Assembly: GCA_029782475.1 (NCBI GenBank)
Contig: JARPSM010000046.1
Coordinates: forward strand, 1 to 35,219
Length of the DNA: 35,219 bases
DNA from: Nitrososphaerota archaeon
GTDB lineage: Archaea; Thermoproteota; Nitrososphaeria; Nitrososphaerales; Nitrosopumilaceae
Direction of reading: 5' to 3'
How positions within the stretch are numbered: the first letter of the stretch is position 1; every line of letters begins with the position of its first letter. The position numbers and the translations under genes are program-made. The notes below the pieces were generated by a model. It was given only the letters and a program-made list of their open reading frames with translations, was not told the DNA's origin and did no database searches. Below, piece by piece: positions 15,926 through 23,993 of the stretch.

Positions 15926-17668
15926 TTATTCATCCTCACCACTACCGCGACCAATATCCCCTATACCGTATTTGTCAATAACCTCATTTCTTTTATCCTT
16001 GAGCTTATCGATCTCTTCTTGTTCACGTTTTTCATCTCCTTGGTATACTGTTCTAATTGGCCATGGAATTCTAATGTCATATCTTTTGAATTCTTCATAC
16101 ATGATCATTCTAATGTCAGTTTTTGTTTTGAATTGTGCTCCATAATCTCTAACATAAACCCATAATGAAAAATCTAATGCGGAATCATTGAACTGGTTAA
16201 ACCTTACAACTGGTTGATTGATATCAACATGAATATCTTTATCACAACCACAACTTGATTGATTATGTTTCAAATATGGGCATCGAATTTGTCTAATGAG
16301 ATGTCTACCTTTTCCATCAACAACTTCTTTCATTGCACGTTTCCCAACCTTGACTAGAATAGCTGAAACTTGCTTAGGATCATTAAGATATGAAACACCT
16401 ACATCAACGATTGCAGGGACCATCTTTATTCCCTGTGTATAGTTAATCACTTGTGCATTGACTAGTTGTCTAGTTGGAATTATTGCAATGGATTCATTTA
16501 ATGCATCTCTAAGATAGGTTACTCTAGGAGTAATTTTGTGCACATAGCCATTATATCCTGTATCTAGTTTTATGCGCTCACCTTCAAGAAATATCTTATC
16601 TTTTCTAATGAGAATATATGCAAAATAATTCTGCATAGTCTCTTGTAATGCTAATCCTAAACCAATTGCTAATCCACCTGTTGCTGTGGCAAGATAAATC
16701 AAATCAACTCCCCACCAAGCAACAACTCCCAAAATTGTTACAAGAAAAATTCCTATTGGAATAATTTGTTTTGCAGATTTTGGAATTCCCTCACTTTTTC
16801 TTTTTGCATATCCAGGAGGACGAGAACTTGGAATTATTGGCTCATAACTGTTGATTCTTTTCTCTCCTCTCCAGACATCAATAGGAAAAATTTCATCAGG
16901 CTTTGCACCTGGTTTTAGCTTTCGTCCAGATTGATTATTGCCAGAAATACATTTTTGATAATATTTTTCATATTTTGTTCGTTCTGATTTTTTCCATTCT
17001 TCAAATGGTTTATCAACTAGTTTTTCATATCCTCCAATTGGATTTCCTTTGGCTGTTCGAAACTGTTCCAATTCCAACATACCTTCTTTCGTTTTTAACA
17101 ATTCTTTGAATTCTTCCTCGTCCATATCTTCTGGAGTTACTTTTGGTGGAAGCCATGTGTACAATTTATGAAATAAATCATCCCCATCATCGATAAATCC
17201 TCTCATTTCAAACCACGCATCAAAATCAACTTTTTCTAACTCAGTTTTTTCACGTTTGTTAAGAGCAATTGGGATAAGATGAGAAATTGTATAACCAATT
17301 ACCAAAATATTGAATGTGTTGAGAATCTTTGCAAACGTTTCTGCAGGTGATATGTGTTCATCCCCAACTATTGACAAATCCTCTCCAAACAAAAGTCCTG
17401 TTTGTATGTGTATATTTATTGCAGTAATTAACGCAATTGCAAAAAATGGTAAGATTGCTCTACGTACAAATCGTGAAAAATGAGGTTTTTGATAATAAAA
17501 TTTTTGAGAACCAACCCAACGTGATAATTGTTTATACCCAATAGATATTCCAATAATTCCTATGATCATTACAGAAAATGCAATTTGAATTGATTCATTT
17601 GATGCTAAAAGCTGTGAAACTGTTTCTAATTCTCCAACTGGAATTTGTGTCAAGTCATCTTCAGCCAT
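15926..17668 (-). CDS. MscS-type mechanosensitive channel with long cytosolic insert
   Basis: A 580-residue membrane protein. Hydrophobic helices lie at about 28-45, 70-90, 115-137, 302-320 and 322-345. The last is the pore helix, with GGLAIGLGLALQETMQNYFA, followed by the MscS beta domain (FLEGERIKLDTGYNGYVHKI, IIPTRQLVNAQVINY). Between helices 3 and 4 is an unusual 160-residue, highly charged insert (about 140-300). The C-terminal alpha-beta domain holds a Cys cluster (C463, C473, C475 in a CP...CGC arrangement). It should release solutes under osmotic downshock. It is far larger than E. coli MscS (286 residues). It stands at the head of the prs group, with about 160 bp of promoter region shared with the divergent KamA-like gene. 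Confidence 0.9.
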   Translation of the reverse strand: MAEDDLTQIPVGELETVSQLLASNESIQIAFSVMIIGIIGISIGYKQLSRWVGSQKFYYQKPHFSRFVRRAILPFFAIALITAINIHIQTGLLFGEDLSIVGDEHISPAETFAKILNTFNILVIGYTISHLIPIALNKREKTELEKVDFDAWFEMRGFIDDGDDLFHKLYTWLPPKVTPEDMDEEEFKELLKTKEGMLELEQFRTAKGNPIGGYEKLVDKPFEEWKKSERTKYEKYYQKCISGNNQSGRKLKPGAKPDEIFPIDVWRGEKRINSYEPIIPSSRPPGYAKRKSEGIPKSAKQIIPIGIFLVTILGVVAWWGVDLIYLATATGGLAIGLGLALQETMQNYFAYILIRKDKIFLEGERIKLDTGYNGYVHKITPRVTYLRDALNESIAIIPTRQLVNAQVINYTQGIKMVPAIVDVGVSYLNDPKQVSAILVKVGKRAMKEVVDGKGRHLIRQIRCPYLKHNQSSCGCDKDIHVDINQPVVRFNQFNDSALDFSLWVYVRDYGAQFKTKTDIRMIMYEEFKRYDIRIPWPIRTVYQGDEKREQEEIDKLKDKRNEVIDKYGIGDIGRGSGEDE

Positions 17669-17826
17669 GTAAAATCACCATTCTAATCAAACACATGTCC
17701 TAGAATACAAAGGTTAACCCATATTATCATTATTTTTTTTAAACTCACAACTATTTTCTTAAAGTTCAAAAAATTTCATGCCTAAATAGTCTAACTTTTA
17801 TCAAGGGTAAATGCACTAATTATAAA

Positions 17827-19173
17827 ATGACCCAGCAAGAATCAGTATGGGATGGTGCACCATCACTCAAATCTTATACATTATCAAATTTTCGCACTCT
17901 TCCACAAATTCAAAATCTTGGTGAAGAAATACAATTTGAAATGGAAGTTGTAGGAAATGTCTTGCCATTTAAAGCAAATAATTATGTTGTTGAACAATTA
18001 ATTGATTGGAACAATATTCCAAATGATCCAATGTATGTTTTAACTTTTCCTCAAAAAGGAATGCTGAAATCAGAACATTATAAAAAAATGGAAACAGCTT
18101 TAAAAAATAATTCTGATAAAAAGGAAATAGCAAATATAGCAAATGAAATTCGTTTACAATTAAATCCACATCCTGCAGGACAAATGGAGCTAAATGTTCC
18201 AATGTTAAAAGATGGAACTAAACTTTATGGAATGCAGCACAAATATAAGGAAACTTGTCTCTTTTTCCCTAGTCAAAGTCAAACTTGCCATGCTTATTGC
18301 AGTTTTTGTTTTAGATGGCCGCAATTTGTTGGAATGGATGAAATGAAATTTGCTATGCAAGAAGGTGAACAATTAGTACAATACGTTACAGAACATCCTG
18401 AAATTAGTGATGTGCTTTTCACTGGTGGTGATCCGATGATTATGAAAGCAAAAATATTTTCAAAATATATTGATACTATTATTGAATCAAAACCTCAAAA
18501 TCTAAAAACAATTAGAATTGGAACAAAAGCTCTTTCTTATTGGCCTTACAAATTTTTAACTGATTCAGATTCTGAAGAAATGTTGGATGTATTTAGAAGA
18601 ATAACTGATAATGGATTACATCTTGCATTTATGGGACACTTTAATCATCTAAATGAATTATCTACAAAAGCTGTAAAATCTGCTATCAAAATAGTAAGAA
18701 AAACTGGTGCAGAAATTCGAACTCAATCCCCTCTTTTAGCACACATTAATGATGATGCTGATATGTGGGCAAAAATGTGGACTAAACAAGTTCAACTTGG
18801 TTGTATACCATACTACATGTTTGTTGTAAGAGATACTGGCGCTCAACACTATTTTGGAATTTCATTAGTTAAAGCATATGAGATTTTTAGTAAAGCCTAT
18901 TCTTCTGTTAGTGGATTAGCTAGAACTGTTCGTGGTCCTAGTATGTCTGCAACTCCAGGAAAAGTGCAGGTAGTAGGAACATCAAAATTAAATGATCAAA
19001 AAATACTCATTTTACGATTTTTGCAAGGAAGGAATCCTAATTGGGTAGATCAACCATTTTTTGCAAAATATGATGAAAATGCTATCTGGTTAGATGATCT
19101 AAAACCTGCATTTGAAGAGAAATTCTTCTTTGAAGATGAACTTGATGTTATCAAAGCATCAAAGATGAGTTAA
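17827..19173 (+). CDS. KamA-family radical-SAM protein (lysine 2,3-aminomutase-like)
   Basis: 448 residues with the radical-SAM cluster motif CHAYCSFCF (C154, C158, C161), the SAM-contact GGDP (FTGGDPMIM) and a C-terminal TPGKV stretch (K379) matching the PLP-lysine position of lysine 2,3-aminomutases. These features suggest a PLP- and SAM-dependent 1,2-amino shift. The long N-terminal region (about 1-140) and divergent core mean the substrate may not be lysine. The beta-lysine acetyltransferase gene that would point to osmolyte synthesis is not in the window. It lies 90 bp before a glutamine synthetase on the same strand. Confidence 0.82.
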   Translation: MTQQESVWDGAPSLKSYTLSNFRTLPQIQNLGEEIQFEMEVVGNVLPFKANNYVVEQLIDWNNIPNDPMYVLTFPQKGMLKSEHYKKMETALKNNSDKKEIANIANEIRLQLNPHPAGQMELNVPMLKDGTKLYGMQHKYKETCLFFPSQSQTCHAYCSFCFRWPQFVGMDEMKFAMQEGEQLVQYVTEHPEISDVLFTGGDPMIMKAKIFSKYIDTIIESKPQNLKTIRIGTKALSYWPYKFLTDSDSEEMLDVFRRITDNGLHLAFMGHFNHLNELSTKAVKSAIKIVRKTGAEIRTQSPLLAHINDDADMWAKMWTKQVQLGCIPYYMFVVRDTGAQHYFGISLVKAYEIFSKAYSSVSGLARTVRGPSMSATPGKVQVVGTSKLNDQKILILRFLQGRNPNWVDQPFFAKYDENAIWLDDLKPAFEEKFFFEDELDVIKASKMS

Positions 19174-19262
19174 TTACAACAAATTTTATAATTTACATGA
19201 CTAACTTGACAATTCTAACTTACAAGATAGCATTAGTAAACTAATTTAGAATTAATATCAAA

Positions 19263-20708
19263 TTGAACTCAGATCAAGTATTACAGACTATTCAAGATGA
19301 AAATATATCATTCATAGACTTTTGGTTTGTAGATATTTTCGGTGAACTTCATAATGTTGGAATGCCAAGCTATGCAATTGACAAAAATAGTTTTGTAAAT
19401 GGTCTTGAAAAATTAGATGCAAGTTCAATTGTTGGTTTCAAATCTGTAAATAATTCTGATATGATTTTAATGCCTGATCCAAACTCATTCAAAATTCTTC
19501 CTAATGACTATGATCCAGGTAATAGAAAAAATGCAAGAATTTTCTGTGATCTTTATGATGGAAGTACAAACAAAGAATCAAGATATGCCAGAGATTCTAG
19601 AGGCATAGCTTTCAAGGCATCAGAGAAATTAAATGAATTTGGATTTACTCATACTAATTGGGGTCCTGAGATAGAATTTTTTGTTTTTGATGCAATCAAT
19701 GTTTATCCATCTCCATATGCAGCAACACATTCTGGAGGAGGTTCAGGTTACTCAATTGAATCCAAAGAATCCCCTTGGGCAAAAGGAAATGTAAGTACTG
19801 CAATTGATATCAAAGAAGGATACTATCCATCACAACCAAAAGATACTCTTAATGGTTTTAGAAAAGATGTCTGTGAAGATTTATACAATTATTTTGGAAT
19901 AAAAATTGAAGCTGAGCATCATGAAGTTGCAACTTCTGGTCAATGTGAAATTAATTTAGTTTATGATGAAATGATTGCAATGGCAGATAATGTTATTGCA
20001 GTTAAAAATTTAGTAAAAATTAAAGCTAAAAGAAAAAATAAAGTTGCAACATTTATGCCAAAACCAATTTTTGGTGACAACGCATCTGCTATGCATACAC
20101 ATCAGAGTTTATGGAATAAAAATAAGAATGAAATGTATGATGAAAATGATAATGTAGCACAAATGAGTCAAACTGGCAGATATTATGTTGGTGGAATTCT
20201 AAGTCATGCTTCAGCACTATGTGCGATATCAAATCCTACAACAAATTCATACAAACGTCTTGTTCCTGGATTTGAAGCACCAGTCAATGTTTGTTGGGGA
20301 TTGGCAAATCGTTCTACAGCCATTAGAGTTCCAATGTATAATCGAAATCAAGAAAAAAGTAAGAGAATTGAATATCGTGTACCTGATCCAACAGCAAATA
20401 TCTATCTTTTAGAGGCTGCATTACTACTTGCAGGACTAGATGGAATTAAAAATAAAATTGATCCTGGTGATCCGGTTGAAGAAAATGTCTACAAGCTTTC
20501 TACAGAAAAGAAACGAGAATATAATATTGGATCTCTGCCTGTATCTTTGAAAGGTGCATTAGATTCTTTGTCTAGTGATTCAAATTTCTTAATAGATGTT
20601 TTTACAAAAGATTTCCTAGATGCATATTCTGAATTAAAATATAAAGAATATACTGCATTTGCACAAACTCCAACAGCTTGGGAAGTTTCAATGTATGCAG
20701 ATGCATAA
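19263..20708 (+). CDS. glnA: Glutamine synthetase type I
   Basis: A 481-residue GS. The N-terminal beta-grasp has FWFVDIFGELHNVGMP. Catalytic motifs are WGPEIEFFVFD, GQCEINLVYDE, AMHTHQSLW, NPTTNSYKRLVPGFEAP and NRSTAIRVP. It assimilates ammonia into glutamine with ATP. Start is TTG 19263, giving the normal N-terminus; no ATG precedes it. It stands near the P-II and Amt genes, so the whole stretch 17.8-25.7 kb is rich in nitrogen functions. Confidence 0.95.
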   Translation: MNSDQVLQTIQDENISFIDFWFVDIFGELHNVGMPSYAIDKNSFVNGLEKLDASSIVGFKSVNNSDMILMPDPNSFKILPNDYDPGNRKNARIFCDLYDGSTNKESRYARDSRGIAFKASEKLNEFGFTHTNWGPEIEFFVFDAINVYPSPYAATHSGGGSGYSIESKESPWAKGNVSTAIDIKEGYYPSQPKDTLNGFRKDVCEDLYNYFGIKIEAEHHEVATSGQCEINLVYDEMIAMADNVIAVKNLVKIKAKRKNKVATFMPKPIFGDNASAMHTHQSLWNKNKNEMYDENDNVAQMSQTGRYYVGGILSHASALCAISNPTTNSYKRLVPGFEAPVNVCWGLANRSTAIRVPMYNRNQEKSKRIEYRVPDPTANIYLLEAALLLAGLDGIKNKIDPGDPVEENVYKLSTEKKREYNIGSLPVSLKGALDSLSSDSNFLIDVFTKDFLDAYSELKYKEYTAFAQTPTAWEVSMYADA

Positions 20709-20778
20709 TTGGTATAAACATCGATTATTTCATGAAAATTAGTAAAACGTTTTTAAAATCAGATTTAGTTTTTTTAGT

Positions 20779-21438
20779 ATGCAATTAAAATTATTTTTAT
20801 TATTTTTATTAATCATTCCAGGTCTATCTGGAATTGCATATGGTCATACTGTTGATGCTGTAGGTGAATATAGAGTAGAAATTGGTTGGATGAATGAGCC
20901 TGTGGTATCAGGAGAAACTAATGCAATAGAATTCTATGTTAGTCCACTAATAGCATGCCCAGAAATCCCTGAATTACCTAAATGTGCAGAATCTCAAAAA
21001 TTTCAGAATGGAATTTCAGATTTGAAAAAAACCGTTAAGATAGAATTAATTTACAAAGATGAAAGCATCACACTTCCTTTATCGCCTGATCATAATATTT
21101 CAGGAAAATATTATGCATTTGTAAATCCAACTCTTTCTGGATTTTATCAAGCAAATATTTTAGGAATGATTGTTGACACTCCAATTAGTTTATCCATGCA
21201 TCCTCCTAAAGTTTCTGAACGTGCATACATTGAATTCCCTGAACCATCCGATATTACAATTACACAAATGATTGATGGACATACTGCATTGATTGAAGAT
21301 GTCAGTAGTTTGAAAGATTCAGTAGTCATTATAGAAAATAATCAATTCAATGATATGGGAATTATTGGAATAGGAGTTGGAATAATTGGAATTATTATTG
21401 CAATTATAGCTCTTATAAAATCAAATAAACCTAACTAG
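20779..21438 (+). CDS. Secreted, C-terminally membrane-anchored beta-sandwich protein
   Basis: 219 residues: signal peptide (LKLFLLFLLIIPGLSGIAYG), an extracellular domain starting HTVDAVGEYRVEIGWMNEP with two Cys (CPEIPELPKC), and a C-terminal transmembrane helix (IGIGVGIIGIIIAIIALIK). The domain resembles small secreted beta-sandwich modules of thaumarchaea such as FixH/CopC-like folds, but no copper-ligand set is clear. A role at the cell surface is inferred; function unknown. Confidence 0.7.
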   Translation: MQLKLFLLFLLIIPGLSGIAYGHTVDAVGEYRVEIGWMNEPVVSGETNAIEFYVSPLIACPEIPELPKCAESQKFQNGISDLKKTVKIELIYKDESITLPLSPDHNISGKYYAFVNPTLSGFYQANILGMIVDTPISLSMHPPKVSERAYIEFPEPSDITITQMIDGHTALIEDVSSLKDSVVIIENNQFNDMGIIGIGVGIIGIIIAIIALIKSNKPN

Positions 21439-21520
21439 AATTTACTATTTTCATATACTTGATATTCTATGTAATAACCTACAAGTATAGGAATTTGAAA
21501 AATTATCATTGGTATAGAAT

Positions 21521-22669
21521 ATGGTAGAAAGTAATTATGATATCCTGGGAATTATTGAGGGTTCAACAGAAAAAGAAATTAGAGATGCATTTAGACGATT
21601 AGCTCTTCAATATCACTCCGATCGTGGAGGTGAAAATGAACAATTTATAAAAATTAAACAAGCATATGATGATCTAAAAATAGGTAAAAAATATCCCGAA
21701 ACAGACTATGAAAAATTAAAAAATTCTAAAGTGTATTCTGGTGATTCTGAGGCTGATATAAGAAGAAAAAATCAAATTTTAGGTCAAGAACTATTCAAAG
21801 AAATGAAAGCTGCTGAAAAATGGGCTGCTACTTTGAATAATTCAAACACGACTGGATCTAGATTGTTTGGTTCAAAAACTCTTGGAGAAATTGAATTAGA
21901 ACGAAAGGTTACTGGTGCTTTATCGATTAAAGGAAATTTTATGGCAGGAAGTTTTTCTTATGATGGTCCAATAATTATGCAAGGGAGTATTACTAGTCCA
22001 TCATGGACAGAAGAATTTCAGACAAGTATTCATCTAATTAATGGAGATTTTAAATTCATCAATCCATTAGAAAATAAATATAAAATTGATAATGGTGCAA
22101 AAATTATTGTAGATAATGGTAATGTTGTTATTGGAAATGTTTATGGAAGAAAATTTAAAATTGAAGATCCTGTTCGTGTAGGGGTTTTTCAAATTCAAGA
22201 ACACAGAACTCACATATCTGCATTAAATGGAAAAATTATTGCAGAAAATATTGCAAATACAGTATTACTTGAAGCTGACTCTGTTATTGTTTTGAACGTC
22301 GAAGATGATGTAAAAATTTCTGCAAGAGAAATTTTATTTTATGGTGGAAAGTTAACTTTTGATTCTGAGATTTTGTTAAAAGAAGGTGGAACGATTAGAT
22401 TTTTTGAGAATTTTTCTATTCAGGGTTTAAGCGGTGATGCAATAATTAAACTTGAGAATGGCAAAAAAATACGACTATTTGATCTTAAAACTAAGAAAAT
22501 CAAAGATTTAGCTGATGAATTTGTATCAAACAAAGAGAACTACATCAAAGATGCTACTATGGTTGGTCATGGATTTACTATAACCTATGCAATGCTAGAT
22601 GATCTCTCATTGAAACCTGCTAAAAAGCAAAAACAAGGATGGGGATCAAAGTTTGGATTTTTTAAATAA
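21521..22669 (+). CDS. J-domain protein fused to a beta-solenoid-like domain, HSD motif
   Basis: 382 residues. Residues 1-60 form a J domain (YDILGIIEGSTEKEIRDAF, then LALQYHSDRGG), but the invariant HPD is HSD (H32-S33-D34). A linker follows to about 115. Residues about 125-340 are rows of short beta strands with turn Gly/Asn (KVTGALSIKGNFMAGSFSYD, NGDFKF, NGNVVIGNVYGRKF), resembling bactofilin or FapA-type right-handed solenoids. HPD is needed to stimulate Hsp70 ATPase, so this may not be a normal co-chaperone. No signal peptide. It may be a scaffold protein. Confidence 0.75.
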   Translation: MVESNYDILGIIEGSTEKEIRDAFRRLALQYHSDRGGENEQFIKIKQAYDDLKIGKKYPETDYEKLKNSKVYSGDSEADIRRKNQILGQELFKEMKAAEKWAATLNNSNTTGSRLFGSKTLGEIELERKVTGALSIKGNFMAGSFSYDGPIIMQGSITSPSWTEEFQTSIHLINGDFKFINPLENKYKIDNGAKIIVDNGNVVIGNVYGRKFKIEDPVRVGVFQIQEHRTHISALNGKIIAENIANTVLLEADSVIVLNVEDDVKISAREILFYGGKLTFDSEILLKEGGTIRFFENFSIQGLSGDAIIKLENGKKIRLFDLKTKKIKDLADEFVSNKENYIKDATMVGHGFTITYAMLDDLSLKPAKKQKQGWGSKFGFFK

Positions 22670-22676
22670 TAATCTG

Positions 22677-22730
22677 TATACCTATTATTTTTAGTCGTGA
22701 TAATGACCATTTCTCATAAATATACCTATT
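22677..22730 (+). promoter_or_regulatory. TATA box and repeated motif upstream of P-II-like gene
   Basis: ATAAATATA at 22716-22724 ends about 21 bp before ATG 22745, fitting a leaderless start. TATACCTATT occurs twice, at 22677-22686 and 22721-22730; the second copy overlaps the TATA box. A regulator could use the pair, but this is only a guess. Confidence 0.4.
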
Positions 22731-22744
22731 TTTGAAAATTATCT

Positions 22745-23326
22745 ATGAAAAAGATAGAGGCTATAATTAAACGAAAAAATTTCCCTGCCATTAAAACTAA
22801 TTTGAATATAGTTGGAACTTACATAATTGATAAACGAAATTTAGATGATAGCCATATTTACGATGAATCTCAAGGCTCTCGAGTAGGTTTAACTGGATTA
22901 AAGTCAGTACCATTAGCAAAAATTGAAATGGTAGTTTCTGATAAAGATGCAAGAAAAGTTGTTGAAATGATTTCAAAAAATTCTGGCTTGTCATCAAATC
23001 ATGGTGGAAAAATCTTTGTTTCTGAAATGGAAGAAGTTGTAGATATGGCAACACTTGATGGAAAGCAAGATCTTGAAATATCTTTAGATAAAAAATTAGA
23101 ATCAAAATCATTACCAAAACGTAGTAGATTTGTACCATTACAAAAATTTACTTTACAAAAACTACAAGAAACATATGAAGAAAACAAAGAAACACTTCGA
23201 AATGATTACAGAATAAAATCTTTTAGTGATTTTGTAAATTACTGTATTATGAAATCACTTCCAATTCTAGAAAAACAATTAAAGAATCCTACAATTATCT
23301 ATGAAAATAATTTTGGCGATTTCTAA
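22745..23326 (+). CDS. P-II-like protein with a C-terminal extra domain
   Basis: 193 residues. The first ~105 match P-II signalling proteins: MKKIEAIIKRKNF opening, a T-loop region (ESQGSRVGLTGLKSVPLAK), IEMVVSDKDARKVVEMI and GGKIFVSEMEEVVDMAT. The T-loop lacks the usual Tyr and the loop sequence is altered, so nucleotide and target binding may differ. Residues about 115-193 are added: a basic linker (KLESKSLPKRSRFVPLQKF) and a helical stretch (DYRIKSFSDFVNYCIMKSLP) reminiscent of a ribbon-helix-helix or a protein-docking domain. It lies beside a canonical P-II gene (convergent) and Amt, so a role in ammonium sensing with a direct output domain is an inference. Confidence 0.75.
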   Translation: MKKIEAIIKRKNFPAIKTNLNIVGTYIIDKRNLDDSHIYDESQGSRVGLTGLKSVPLAKIEMVVSDKDARKVVEMISKNSGLSSNHGGKIFVSEMEEVVDMATLDGKQDLEISLDKKLESKSLPKRSRFVPLQKFTLQKLQETYEENKETLRNDYRIKSFSDFVNYCIMKSLPILEKQLKNPTIIYENNFGDF

Positions 23327-23415
23327 TAGTAGCCATTAAACAAAGCTAATCCTACTAATATCATACCTACTGCTGCAAGTACTAATTTTGCAATAGCAAT
23401 TTTGGATATTTTCAT
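23323..23415 (-). CDS. 30-residue single-span membrane protein
   Basis: A tiny ORF starting ATG 23415-23413: KISKIAIAKL, then LVLAAVGMILVGLALF, one hydrophobic helix with a basic N-terminus. It overlaps the upstream small ORF by ATGA and follows the P-II gene, so it looks like the third gene of one operon. Its stop overlaps the convergent P-II-like gene by 4 bp. No family is recognised. The tight coupling is the main evidence that it is real. Confidence 0.55.
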   Translation of the reverse strand: MKISKIAIAKLVLAAVGMILVGLALFNGYY

Positions 23416-23540
23416 ATAGATAAACCTACAATTAATGGCACAACTATAATTCCAACTATTGTTGCTACTTTGAGATAATCTCTACCGTGAAGTGGTTGCA
23501 TCTTTTCTCTATGAAATAATTTGCTTTTACGTAAATTCAT
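23412..23540 (-). CDS. 42-residue single-span membrane protein downstream of P-II
   Basis: Starts ATG 23540-23538, 8 bp after the P-II stop. The N-terminal half is basic and cytosolic (LRKSKLFHREKMQPLHGRDY) and the rest is one helix (VATIVGIIVVPLIVGLSI). Its stop overlaps the next start as ATGA. A P-II partner at the membrane, like a small anchor or Amt accessory subunit, is a possible role, but this is inference. No homologue can be named. Confidence 0.6.
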   Translation of the reverse strand: MNLRKSKLFHREKMQPLHGRDYLKVATIVGIIVVPLIVGLSI

Positions 23541-23548
23541 AATTTTTC

Positions 23549-23878
23549 TTAGATTGTACTTTCCCCTTCAGCACCAGTTGCAATATCTACTGCTCTTAAA
23601 ACTTGAGAAACAAAGATTTTACCAATTCTACCTTTTTCTTTGATGATTGCTATAACTTCATCTTCTTTTGAATCTGCAACTATAACCTCTAAATGATATT
23701 TATCGTTAAATTGTGGCACAAAAATTTCACTACCTTTTGATGCGTGAATTTCCGGACCTGGTTTCTTTCCTCTTCCTCTAACTTTGGAAACTGTAAGACC
23801 TCCTATACCTATTTCCTTTAATCCTTCACTAATTGCCATGACATCATTTTTGCCAAGTATTACTTCTATTTTGAACAT
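23549..23878 (-). CDS. Nitrogen regulatory protein P-II
   Basis: A 109-residue P-II trimer subunit: MFKIEVILGKNDVMAISEGL, GIGGLTVSKVRGRGKKPG (base of the T-loop), LEVIVADSKEDEVIAII and GKIFVSQVLRAVDIATG (B and C loops, nucleotide binding). The T-loop tip reads EIHASKGSEIFVPQF and lacks the tyrosine uridylylated in enterobacteria, so control is by ATP/ADP and 2-oxoglutarate binding. It diverges from amt, its usual target, and is followed by two tiny membrane-protein genes. GlnK-type is likely. Confidence 0.95.
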   Translation of the reverse strand: MFKIEVILGKNDVMAISEGLKEIGIGGLTVSKVRGRGKKPGPEIHASKGSEIFVPQFNDKYHLEVIVADSKEDEVIAIIKEKGRIGKIFVSQVLRAVDIATGAEGESTI

Positions 23879-23902
23879 TTAATTATTGTAATTTCAATTA
23901 CA

Positions 23903-23911
23903 CATATAATT
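23903..23911 (-). promoter_or_regulatory. TATA box for the P-II operon
   Basis: ATTATATGT on the minus strand is centred about 29 bp upstream of ATG 23878, so transcription would start at or near the ATG (leaderless mRNA). Confidence 0.5.
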
Positions 23912-23993
23912 TCTGGTTTTGATAACTAAATGATAATCATTTGTATATCAAATTTAGACATTGTTATTAATTCTAAATTAACCATTTTTTTTA

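Noticed and set aside
17969-18202. Minus-strand ORF in the KamA-like gene
   Set aside because: Shadow of a strongly supported gene with cluster and PLP motifs.
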